Part shown: positions 25,498 through 33,594 of the stretch, in pieces
Position numbering within the stretch: position 1 is the first letter of the stretch
Layout of the letters: the number at the start of each line of letters is the position of its first letter
Assembly: GCF_014257025.1 (NCBI RefSeq)
Contig: NZ_JACMSF010000022.1
Coordinates: 58,134-122,133, forward strand
Length of the DNA: 64,000 nt
Source of the DNA: Streptomyces cupreus
Lineage (GTDB): Bacteria > Actinomycetota > Actinomycetes > Streptomycetales > Streptomycetaceae
Direction of reading: 5' to 3'
The notes under the pieces: model-generated
Told to the model about the DNA's origin: nothing
Database searches by the model: none
The model's input: the letters and a program-made list of their open reading frames with translations, nothing else
Translations under genes and position numbers: made by a program

Positions 25498-26229
25498 TCA
25501 GCGACGCAGAGCCGAGAGCTCTTTCGCCGCCTCCGTCAGATCCTTGGCCGTATCAATGGCCCGCCAGTACGCACCCTGGGGAATGGGGAATCCGGCGAGC
25601 CTGCGCTCCCGGGCCAGTCGCGGAAACGTCGTCCGCTCATGATCCCCCCGCTCCGGGAGCATCCCGGCGAACTCGGCGGAGAAGACGTACACCCCCGCAT
25701 TGATCTCGTACGTCGTGGGCGGCGACTCGATGAAGTCGGTGACGTGTCCGAAGCCGTCCGTCTGCACGGCCCCCCAGGGAATCCGAGGCCGGGCCAGGGC
25801 GAGGGTGGCGACGGCGTCACGCTCGGCGTGGAAGTCCGCCATGTCCCGCAGCGAGAAGCGGGTCCAGATGTCCCCGTTCGTGGCGTACCAGGGCCGGTCG
25901 GGGTGGGGGAGATGCGCGGCCGCGTACTTGAGGCCACCGCCCCGCCCAAGGGGCTCGGTCTCGACGACGGTGGTCACCCGTACGGGCAGCTCCGCCGAGT
26001 CCAGCCAGTCCCGCAGGACATGCGCGAGGTGGCCACAGCTGACCACGACGTCCGTCACGCCCTCCTCGGCGAGCCAGGCAAGCTGATGGCCGATGATCGG
26101 CGTCCCCGTGCCGGGGATCTCGACCATCGGCTTGGGCCGGTCGTCGGTGTACGGACGCAGGCGTGAACCCTGGCCCCCGGCCAGGATCACGGCCTGTACG
26201 GGGCGGGACGCGGCGTTCGGATCGCTCAT
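25498..26229 (-). CDS. Nucleotidyltransferase (NDP-sugar pyrophosphorylase type)
   Basis: 243 residues. The nucleotide-binding signature VILAGGQGSRLRPYTDDRPKPMVEI (~13-38) is complete, followed by VVETEPLGRGGGLKYAA, YATNGDIWTRF with the metal-binding Asp, and TYEINAGVYVFSAEF. It should join a sugar phosphate to an NTP; the sugar is unknown. The neighbouring gene on the same strand is a membrane-anchored protein and msiK lies beyond it. Confidence 0.87.
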   Translation of the reverse strand: MSDPNAASRPVQAVILAGGQGSRLRPYTDDRPKPMVEIPGTGTPIIGHQLAWLAEEGVTDVVVSCGHLAHVLRDWLDSAELPVRVTTVVETEPLGRGGGLKYAAAHLPHPDRPWYATNGDIWTRFSLRDMADFHAERDAVATLALARPRIPWGAVQTDGFGHVTDFIESPPTTYEINAGVYVFSAEFAGMLPERGDHERTTFPRLARERRLAGFPIPQGAYWRAIDTAKDLTEAAKELSALRR

Positions 26230-26271
26230 GAACCGAACTGTACGGTGGCGGCGTCCCGCACCCGGAGGGGG

Positions 26272-26727
26272 TCAGCTGTGCGCAGCCGCCACGCCTGTGG
26301 CGAAGGCTGTGTCGCAGACCGGGCGGGAGTACGACTGGGCGCGGGTCGGGCCGTAGACGCGGACCGCGGCTCGGCCGAGGGCACGGGCGATGGAGGCGCA
26401 GTGCTTGGCGAGCGACGGGCGCCCGTTGACGGCCTGCTGGAGGTGGGTGAGCGCGACGCCCGGGTCCTTGCGCGTCAGCTCGGCGATGAGCTGGTCGCGC
26501 AGCACGTCCTGCGGGGCGGGGGAGACGGAGCCGGGCTCGGCGTCCGACACCGACACGTCCGATGCCGTGAGCACCGAGTTCGAGGGGTTCCCCGACCAGT
26601 CGACCCGGGTGACCGCGAGGGTCCCGGAGAGCACCAGGACGACGGGCAGGACGAGGGCGAGGGAGCGGCCGATCCGGCGGGCGGGGCCCCGGCCGCGACG
26701 CGTCTGTTGGTTAGTGGAGTGCTTCAC
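26272..26727 (-). CDS. Membrane-anchored or secreted protein of unknown function
   Basis: 151 residues. A basic N-terminus (KHSTNQQTRRGRGPARRIGR) and one hydrophobic segment (SLALVLPVVLVLSGTLAVT, ~21-40) give a membrane anchor or uncleaved signal. The extracytoplasmic part has two cysteines (KHCASIARALGR and RPVCDTAFATG) that could form a disulfide. No family is recognised. It is conserved in this position in other streptomycetes from memory, which argues that it is real. Confidence 0.65.
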   Translation of the reverse strand: MKHSTNQQTRRGRGPARRIGRSLALVLPVVLVLSGTLAVTRVDWSGNPSNSVLTASDVSVSDAEPGSVSPAPQDVLRDQLIAELTRKDPGVALTHLQQAVNGRPSLAKHCASIARALGRAAVRVYGPTRAQSYSRPVCDTAFATGVAAAHS

Positions 26728-26865
26728 GCGAGTGAGGGTAGCGCCCGGTAATGATTTGGCGACATTTAGTCACCGGTTCGGGGGATGAAGTGGTGACCCT
26801 TCTTGGGTAGAGGGTTGACGCTCACTGATCGAAATGAGCGATATGCCGGGGTATTTGTCGACAGC

Positions 26866-26901
26866 GAGAAGGGCCCCGCAGCGGTCTGCGGGGCCCTTCT
26901 C
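26866..26901. terminator. Strong hairpin downstream of msiK
   Basis: A perfect 16-bp stem (gagaagggccccgcag with its complement) and a cggt loop lie 32 bases past the msiK stop on the minus strand. It separates msiK from the gene for the small membrane protein. Confidence 0.8.
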
Positions 26902-26932
26902 GTCAACCTGGGCGTTTCACCCGGTTCATGCC

Positions 26933-28069
<1,137 letters not shown>

Positions 28070-28275
28070 GGTGAATGGGCCCCCTTCTACCGGCAGGAAC
28101 GTGCCGGACGATCCGTTGTAGGAAGGTGGTGGTGTAGTCCATGCGAGTGGACTGACCTCGGACGGTACCTGGCGTTCACCTGGTCTGTCAGTACCCGGAC
28201 TCCTGTGAACTTCGCGGAAATTTTCGACAGGGGCACTCCGGGTCCTGGGTACACTGCACGGGCACGTACGTGCAC

Positions 28276-28349
28276 GCCTCCTTAGCTCAGCTGGTCAGAG
28301 CGCCGCTCTTGTAAAGCGAAGGTCGTCGGTTCGAATCCGACAGGGGGCT
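28276..28349 (+). tRNA. tRNA-Thr (anticodon TGT)
   Basis: The cloverleaf folds by eye: acceptor GCCTCCT with AGGGGGC, D stem GCTC/GAGC, anticodon loop CTTGTAA with TGT at 28310-28312, T arm GTCGG-TTCGAAT-CCGAC, discriminator T. CCA is not encoded. The first anticodon-stem pair (C with A) is mismatched. The 3' part, from the first base of the anticodon loop, is duplicated at 41343, so insertion of the element keeps this tRNA intact. Confidence 0.93.
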
Positions 28350-28351
28350 CT
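28308..28351. other. attL: tRNA-side 44-bp attachment repeat
   Basis: This 44-base block is identical to 41343-41386. It starts exactly at the first base of the tRNA-Thr anticodon loop (cttgtaaagcg) and ends two bases past the discriminator. Flanks diverge at once on both sides, as expected of a crossover core. Confidence 0.92.
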
Positions 28352-28365
28352 TGCTCTACCTGGGC

Positions 28366-28400
28366 CAACGCCCCCGCGATCGTGGATCACGGGGGCGTTG
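28366..28400 (-). terminator. Hairpin after int
   Basis: caacgccccc (28366-28375) pairs with gggggcgttg (28391-28400). It lies between the integrase stop and attL, and would stop the int transcript before it runs into the tRNA gene. Confidence 0.6.
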
Positions 28401-28426
28401 ACGGCAGTTCTTGACGGCAGTCCCCG

Positions 28427-29566
28427 CTAACGGCGCCGTCTGAGCAGGCGGTCCATGTGGCCCATGGCCTCCCGTCGATCGCCGTCGCTCACGTGCGTGT
28501 AGACGTTCATCGTCACGGCGATCTGGGAGTGACCGAGGATCTCCATCACGGTGCGGGGCGCGACTCCGGCCGCGAACAGCAGGGAGGCGCAGCCGTGGCG
28601 GGTGTCGTGCAGACGCACCTGAGGCAGGCCTGCCGCCTCCGAGATGCGCAGGAACGACCGGTAGAGGTTCCGGGGCTCGATCGGCCGGCCGCTGCGAGTC
28701 GTGAACACGTGATCGCTCTCGTGCCACTTCTCACCAGCCGCCGCGCGCCGGTCGGCCTGCCGCAGGCGCTGCCACCGGAGGGGTGCCACGCACATCTGTG
28801 GAATCGGGATCACCCGCGCGCGTCGGTTCTTCGTGGTGTCGAGGTACAACTCATTGCCGCCTCGATGCAGAGTGGTCCGGACGGTCAGGGTGCGGCGGTC
28901 GAGGTCGACGTCGCGCCATTGCAGCCCGAGGATTTCACCGCGTCGCAGACCCAGGGCCACCGCGAGGACGAACGCCGTGTAGAGCGGATCAGACCGGGCC
29001 TCTTCCAGGAAGGTCAGAGTCTCCTCCAGCGACCAGGGGCGTAGCTCACGCGGCTCGACCCGAGGCGCAGGAACCAACTGAACGACGTTCCGGCCGATCA
29101 GTTCATCACGGCAAGCAGCCGTGATGGCCGTGCGCAGCACGCGGTGCGCTTCCTTCGCGGTTGCGGCCGATGCCTGCACCGTGACTTTCGAGAGCATCTG
29201 GCGCACGTTCGCCGTGGTGAGCGACTCCAGCCGCCGACTGCCCAGCAGGGGCACGAGGTAGAGCCGCACGTGCATTTCGTACTTGATGTACGTCGTCCGC
29301 TTCCGGTTGGGCCGGATGTACTCCTCCAGCCAGTACGGCAGCCACTCGGAGAGCTTGGCCGACCGCGAGGGCGTCGGGATTCCCTGCCGATCGCGACGCA
29401 CGAGTTCCTGCCGCTTCTCGTCGCACTCATCCCAGGTGGCGCCGTAGACCGTCTTGCGCTTACGGGTGCCGTCGGGCTGGGGAACGTAGACGCGCGCCTC
29501 GAAACGCCCGTCCTTGCGCTGCCAGATGCTGCCAGCGCCGTTGGGGTTCCTCTTGCGGGTTGTCAT
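28427..29566 (-). CDS. int: Tyrosine-recombinase integrase of the AICE
   Basis: 379 residues. An N-terminal arm-binding domain (~1-65), SAM-like core-binding domain (~70-165), then a catalytic domain with Arg208 (LGLRRGEILGLQW), Lys246, His320 and Arg323 (LHDTRHG), His346 (LGHSQ) and nucleophile Tyr356 (NVYTHV). It recombines att sites in tRNA-Thr; the gene reads toward attL and lies 75 bases from it. Start ATG overlaps the xis stop by one base (ATGA). Confidence 0.94.
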   Translation of the reverse strand: MTTRKRNPNGAGSIWQRKDGRFEARVYVPQPDGTRKRKTVYGATWDECDEKRQELVRRDRQGIPTPSRSAKLSEWLPYWLEEYIRPNRKRTTYIKYEMHVRLYLVPLLGSRRLESLTTANVRQMLSKVTVQASAATAKEAHRVLRTAITAACRDELIGRNVVQLVPAPRVEPRELRPWSLEETLTFLEEARSDPLYTAFVLAVALGLRRGEILGLQWRDVDLDRRTLTVRTTLHRGGNELYLDTTKNRRARVIPIPQMCVAPLRWQRLRQADRRAAAGEKWHESDHVFTTRSGRPIEPRNLYRSFLRISEAAGLPQVRLHDTRHGCASLLFAAGVAPRTVMEILGHSQIAVTMNVYTHVSDGDRREAMGHMDRLLRRRR

Positions 29567-29766
29567 CAGGCTGCGTTCTCCTCCAGTCGGCTGTGCATGT
29601 AGTGGCGTACGGCGTCGACCGGGATGCGGCGGGCCCGGCCGGATGTGTAGCTCGGGAGCTGCTTCGATCGGATGAGGTCGTAGACCTTGCTGCGGCTGAG
29701 GCGCAGCGCGGTCATGACTTCCGGAACGGTGAGGGCTTGGGGTTCTGTCGGGACGACGGTGAGCAC
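29566..29766 (-). CDS. xis: Excisionase-type helix-turn-helix protein (Xis)
   Basis: 66 residues, a MerR/excisionase-type winged helix (ALTVPEVMTALRLSRSKVY, then DLIRSKQLPSYTSGRARRIP). GTG start with GGAGG seven bases upstream; a longer open frame upstream has no homology. It ends in the int start codon, so int and xis are translationally coupled. As in pSAM2-like elements it should bias the integrase to excision. A GTAGCGG repeat cluster lies just upstream. Confidence 0.88.
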   Translation of the reverse strand: MLTVVPTEPQALTVPEVMTALRLSRSKVYDLIRSKQLPSYTSGRARRIPVDAVRHYMHSRLEENAA

Positions 29767-29813
29767 GTCGGAACCTCCGTGGAAGCGGGACCTGTCCGGG
29801 CCCCTTCTGAGGG

Positions 29814-30015
29814 CCGCTACTTCCGCTACCGCCGCTACCGCGCAGGTCAGGGGCCTGTTCGGGGTAGCGGGAAGGGGTAGCGGTAGCGGATGAGTAGCGG
29901 CGGGGTAGCGGCTCGCGGCGGCGGTTGCCGCTACCCCGTTATGGCTGGTCAGACCGTGTTTTCGGTGCCCGGTAGCGGAGGTAGCGGACTTTCCGGGGGT
30001 GGGGGGCAGTAGCGG
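29814..30015. repeat. Cluster of 12 GTAGCGG heptamers
   Basis: Perfect heptamers occur in the plus sense at 29864, 29877, 29883, 29894, 29905, 29972, 29981 and 30009, and inverted (CCGCTAC) at 29814, 29823, 29832 and 29928. Three inverted copies sit together on the left and plus copies on the right. The last copies lie in the 3' end of the DUF3631 gene and the rest in the 182-base gap before xis. Such density points to a protein-binding array (origin, Xis or partition-like). Confidence 0.7.
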
Positions 30016-31094
30016 GCCCACGCGTCCCGGAGATCGGCGGCGTAGTAGCCCTTGAGGACGCTCCCGGCGGTCTTGATGTTGCGGGAGGCGATGGGCTCGT
30101 TGTCGGCCGTCATGTACTCCGCGAGCATCTTTGACAGGCGCCGGTTGTCGAGCGGCTTGCCGTGCAGGTCCGCCCATGGGGCGTCGTCGAGGGCGTTGAG
30201 CCGGTCGAGGATGGCGACGGTGGGCAGGCGGTCGATGCCGACCATGACGTGGTCGCGCAGGTCGGTCAGCAGCCGGACCCCCAGGCTGCCCTTGTCGTTG
30301 GCCTTGGACGCGGTCACCAGCGTCACGCATGCCTCGCGTGCCCGCTCGGGCCATGCGCCTCCGGCCGCGTCCGCCACGGCGAGCAGGGGTTCCCACACGT
30401 CTGCCGGACGGTCGGTGACCCCGTCGGGCATGTCGGGCCAGGCTCCCATGACGAACCCGCGGGCGTGTTCGGCCCATTGGGCGAGCCGGTCACGGATCTT
30501 GTGCCCCTCCGCCTCGTGGATGCGGGCCCGGAAGGGTTCGATGTGTTCGTTGCGGGCCCGTCGGCGCATGCGGATGATGACCGAACGGGTCATGATCGTG
30601 TCGGGCAGGTGGCCGAGTCCGGCGACCGCGACCCCGGCGAACGAGGGGAAGGCCTGGACGGTTTGGTTGCCGTTGTCGCCGATGCACCGGTAAGTGACGC
30701 CTGTGCGGCGGTGTCCGGCGTTGAGGAACCCGCGCAGTTCCTCGTTGTCGCTTGCCTTGGGCCCGAAGACCGTGTCGATTTCGTCGAACAGGATCGTCGG
30801 CCGCCCGCTGGGGTTGGACACGGACCGGAACAGGGCGGCGGCGGAGGCGTTGACGGCTGTCATGGGCTGGGGAACGAGGGTCTCCACGATCTCCAGCGCG
30901 CGGGACTTCCCCGACCCCGGCTCGGGAGACAGGAACGCCAGACGCGGGGTCGAGTCGAAGCAGTCGAGCAGGTGAGCGTGGGCGTCCCACAGCGCCACGG
31001 CGACGTAGGCGGCTTCGTGCGGGAAGACGTTGAAGCGGCGGTGGAAGGCTTCCACGTCGTCGAGCAGCGCGGCCCCGTCGATGGTGGGGGTCAT
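29949..31094 (-). CDS. DUF3631 ATPase/helicase-like replication protein
   Basis: 381 residues. Walker A is FLSPEPGSGKSRAL (GSGKS at 60-64) and Walker B ILFDEIDTVFG (101-107); SVIIRMRRRA is a likely arginine-finger region. DUF3631 domains (C-terminal ~190-360) are found with AICE and phage primase-polymerases, where the pair probably starts replication. The last 20 residues are Pro-rich (PPPPESPLPPLPG), made by the GTAGCGG repeats. Start overlaps the preceding stop (ATGA). Confidence 0.85.
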   Translation of the reverse strand: MTPTIDGAALLDDVEAFHRRFNVFPHEAAYVAVALWDAHAHLLDCFDSTPRLAFLSPEPGSGKSRALEIVETLVPQPMTAVNASAAALFRSVSNPSGRPTILFDEIDTVFGPKASDNEELRGFLNAGHRRTGVTYRCIGDNGNQTVQAFPSFAGVAVAGLGHLPDTIMTRSVIIRMRRRARNEHIEPFRARIHEAEGHKIRDRLAQWAEHARGFVMGAWPDMPDGVTDRPADVWEPLLAVADAAGGAWPERAREACVTLVTASKANDKGSLGVRLLTDLRDHVMVGIDRLPTVAILDRLNALDDAPWADLHGKPLDNRRLSKMLAEYMTADNEPIASRNIKTAGSVLKGYYAADLRDAWARYCPPPPESPLPPLPGTENTV

Positions 31095-31510
31095 GCGGCG
31101 GTCCTCTCTACGGTGAGCGTGGGGGGCGCTCCGGTGCAGACGGCTTTGTGGGCCCCGTACTCGGAGACCAGGGCGGCGACGGTGCGGGGCCCGGTGGCGG
31201 TGCCGGTCTGCCCGCAGGGGCAGGCGTAGGCGGCGGTGGGGGTGTCGCCGTGGCGCTTGGACCAGCGGGCGCCGTCGTCGTGGTCGCGGTAGACCGGCGG
31301 GGCGTAGATGCGGATGCCGGGCAGCTCCTGCGTCGGGTTGCTGACGTCGCCGGTCTGCGCGTTGGGGCGAAGAGCTGAAAGGACGCCCTTGCGGGCGGCG
31401 CCCTTCGGCTCGCCCACGGCCGCCAGAGGCGCGGGCCGGTCGGCGGCGTGCGGATGGTTGGGGGTGGGGGTTTGGCCTTTACCTGCGGGGCGGGGCATGG
31501 GGGAGGTCAT
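31091..31510 (-). CDS. AICE protein of unknown function, possible zinc-binding C-terminus
   Basis: 139 residues. Basic, Pro/Ala-rich first ~45 residues, then a short domain with AYACPCGQTGTATG and YGAHKAVC whose C-x-C, His and Cys could bind zinc. Lies between prim-pol and the DUF3631 gene with overlaps on both sides (4 bases each), so it is made in step with the replication proteins and may be their accessory factor. No family recognised. Confidence 0.65.
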   Translation of the reverse strand: MTSPMPRPAGKGQTPTPNHPHAADRPAPLAAVGEPKGAARKGVLSALRPNAQTGDVSNPTQELPGIRIYAPPVYRDHDDGARWSKRHGDTPTAAYACPCGQTGTATGPRTVAALVSEYGAHKAVCTGAPPTLTVERTAA

Positions 31511-32412
31511 GCCGTCTCCCGGGGCCAGGCGGTGCGGATGGAGTAGTCCAGCGCCTTGCGGATGGTGGCGCGGCACTCGGCCGGCGGCAGTCCCGCCGAC
31601 TCGCCCCCGCAGGTAAACGCCGCTTCCACGGTGGCGCGGTCGAGGTCGCCCCAGGCCACGAACCGGCCTACCGCTCGTACGGCGCGCAGGAGTTGTGCCT
31701 GGCGTCCGCCTTCGGGGGTGGACGCGACTGCCGCCACCTCGCGTTCCAGGGCCACGGCCGCGTACCGGCTGGTGTCCCGGGCAGGCGCGGGCGGGATCGG
31801 CGCCGTGGCGGGCTTCTGCGGGGCCGTCAGCGCCGTGTGGAGCCATGCGGGCAGGTCCGCAACCGGGGAGCCGTCCAGGACCGTGTACGGCCCTTGCGGG
31901 GTCGTGCTGCCCGGGGCGACGACCTGTCCGCCCCACGCACGGGTGTCGATGAGCGGGGCGAGGGTTCCGGCCGTGTTGGCGAGCCGCACGCCGGGCGGGG
32001 CGGTGAAGTACAGGTGTTCTCCGCCGCTGGGGGTCCGCACCCGGTAGGTGGTGGGGACGGTCTGTCCGGCGCGCTCGCAGAGCGCCTGGAAGGTCGCCGC
32101 GCCGCCAGGCGCGTCCGAACTGCTCTTGTCCTTGGGCACGTCGAGGTCGACGACGACCAGTCCGGCGGGGCCGGTGGCGATGCCGACATTGAACGGGGCC
32201 CGTGTCCAGGCGGCTTGGATGCGGTCGGGGTTGGTGGTGGCGCGCTGCTCGAAGGTGCGGTGCCCGTCGGCACAGTCGCCGGTGCCGGGGCAGTGGCGTT
32301 CGCCGTGCAGGGCGGGGACTTTGCTGCCAGGGCGCAGCGGGATGACGGGCCAGCCGCGCGCGGCGGGGTCCAGCGCTGCGCGCAGCAGCGTGGAACGGGG
32401 GTCATGGGTCAT
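31507..32412 (-). CDS. Bifunctional DNA primase/polymerase (prim-pol)
   Basis: 301 residues. The AEP fold is shown by GWPVIPLRPGSKVPAL near the N-terminus, LVVVDLDVPKD (the catalytic Asp-x-Asp at ~100) and RTPSGGEHLYF with the conserved His (~150). A CPGTGDC motif near 41 may bind zinc. Prim-pol makes primers and extends them, and in this class of AICE replaces the RepSA-type initiator. Overlap with the next gene and operon position support coordinated replication. Confidence 0.9.
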   Translation of the reverse strand: MTHDPRSTLLRAALDPAARGWPVIPLRPGSKVPALHGERHCPGTGDCADGHRTFEQRATTNPDRIQAAWTRAPFNVGIATGPAGLVVVDLDVPKDKSSSDAPGGAATFQALCERAGQTVPTTYRVRTPSGGEHLYFTAPPGVRLANTAGTLAPLIDTRAWGGQVVAPGSTTPQGPYTVLDGSPVADLPAWLHTALTAPQKPATAPIPPAPARDTSRYAAVALEREVAAVASTPEGGRQAQLLRAVRAVGRFVAWGDLDRATVEAAFTCGGESAGLPPAECRATIRKALDYSIRTAWPRETA

Positions 32413-32499
32413 GCTGGATGTCTCCAGTTCCTTGGATGGTGCTGGCTGGACAAGGGCGACCCCGACTTCTTGGCGGAATGGGGGTCGCCCTTGGCGTAG

Positions 32500-33051
32500 C
32501 TAGGCGTCGGGGTGGTCAGCGCAGTTGCAGTCCTGCTCCGGCCACTGGCAGTTGGGGCAGCGGCCGTCCGCGATGAGTGCGGCCCGCTGCTGCTGGTGCT
32601 GCCAAGCGGCGTACTGTCGGCGGATGTAGGCGCGCGGGTCGCAGGTCACGCCGGGCTCGTCCATGTCGAGCAGGAACACGGCCGCCGCTTCCGCCGTCTC
32701 GGTGGCGTCGCCGTGCGGGTCGTGGGGTTCGTCGAGCAGGGCGATGCGGTCCAGCAGGGCCGCTTTGCGCAGGTAGAACTCCCGGTCCAGCGCCGTGAAG
32801 CACTGGGCATCGGCGAGGAAGCGCGCCGTCCAGCCGATCTCACTGTTGATGCTGGGGGCGTTCGCGTACGCCTGCTCGGGGGTGGGCCAGTCCTGCGGGG
32901 CGGGGCGGTGGTCGGCGGTGAGGTAGAGGCGGGTGCGTTTGCCGTCACGGGTCGGGTACCGGCGGACCTCACCGGTCGTGAAGGTGGTGGTCAGTGCGGT
33001 GGTGACGCGGTCGGTGTCGGCGGGGTCGCAGATGACGCGGATCTCGAACAC
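32500..33051 (-). CDS. AICE hypothetical protein with C-terminal zinc ribbon
   Basis: 183 residues. N-terminal ~60 residues form a compact alpha/beta unit (FEIRVICDPADTDRVTTAL), the middle is helical, and the end has CPNCQWPEQDCNC, a likely zinc ribbon. I recall similar genes in streptomycete AICEs between translocase and replication genes. Function is not known. Confidence 0.65.
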   Translation of the reverse strand: MFEIRVICDPADTDRVTTALTTTFTTGEVRRYPTRDGKRTRLYLTADHRPAPQDWPTPEQAYANAPSINSEIGWTARFLADAQCFTALDREFYLRKAALLDRIALLDEPHDPHGDATETAEAAAVFLLDMDEPGVTCDPRAYIRRQYAAWQHQQQRAALIADGRCPNCQWPEQDCNCADHPDA

Positions 33052-33075
33052 GGTTCTCCTGCCGGTGGTGGGCGG

Positions 33076-33390
33076 CTACTTGAAGCGGGCGCGGTTGAGG
33101 GTGATGCCGCCGACCCCGATGGGTCCGGCGGCGGTGGCGATGACGGTGACGGCGTGGGCGGTGGCGTCCAGCAGCGCGCACAGCGCGACGACCAGTCCCC
33201 AGCCACCCATGGCGGCGGCCCCGGCGACGCCGACCGCGATCAGGATGCGGCGCCACGGCACGCCGCTCGGGTCGGTGGTGTGGACGACGATGACGACGGG
33301 GGCGCCTGTGTCCTGGGCGCGTCGCCAGTGGTCGGCGGGGATGTGCGGGGCGAGGTTTCCCGGCGGGTTGCCGGGCGGATGGGCGTGCAT
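33076..33390 (-). CDS. Small AICE membrane protein
   Basis: 104 residues. Polar N-terminus (MHAHPPGNPPGN), then two hydrophobic segments (ILIAVGVAGAAAMGGWGLVV and LVVALCALLDATAHAVTVI region). Such two-helix proteins near the translocase gene often act in plasmid spread between compartments (Spd-like), but no family is identified here. ATG with AAGGGA upstream. Confidence 0.6.
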   Translation of the reverse strand: MHAHPPGNPPGNLAPHIPADHWRRAQDTGAPVVIVVHTTDPSGVPWRRILIAVGVAGAAAMGGWGLVVALCALLDATAHAVTVIATAAGPIGVGGITLNRARFK

Positions 33391-33414
33391 GCGGAATCCC
33401 TTCACGGAGTGGTT

Positions 33415-33594
33415 CAGGGAGGCGGGACACCCCCTTGCCGGGGGGCGCGTGGAGGGGGTCTCAGGGGTGCTGACCTGCGGTCCTCCCTGCCTCCCTGAGC
33501 GATCATTCGCGCAGGTCAAGGCCAGGGAGGCGGGCCAGGGAGGGGGTCAGGGAGTTCTCCCTGCCTCCCTGACCCGGGCGGGGATGCCTCCCTG
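33415..33594. promoter_or_regulatory. Candidate clt: seven CAGGGAGG octamers at the 3' end of the translocase gene
   Basis: Perfect octamers occur as CAGGGAGG at 33415, 33523 and 33536 and as CCTCCCTG at 33482, 33490, 33564 and 33587; near copies lie at 33548 and 33556. The 16-base ctccctgcctccctga occurs twice (33483, 33557). In Streptomyces, TraB translocases bind 8-bp TRS repeats in a non-coding clt locus near traB. Here the array abuts the translocase stop codon. Confidence 0.6.

Noticed and set aside
28178..28193. Possible DasR operator before msiK (tggtct half-site)
   Set aside because: Only one half of the dyad matches; the second half is absent.
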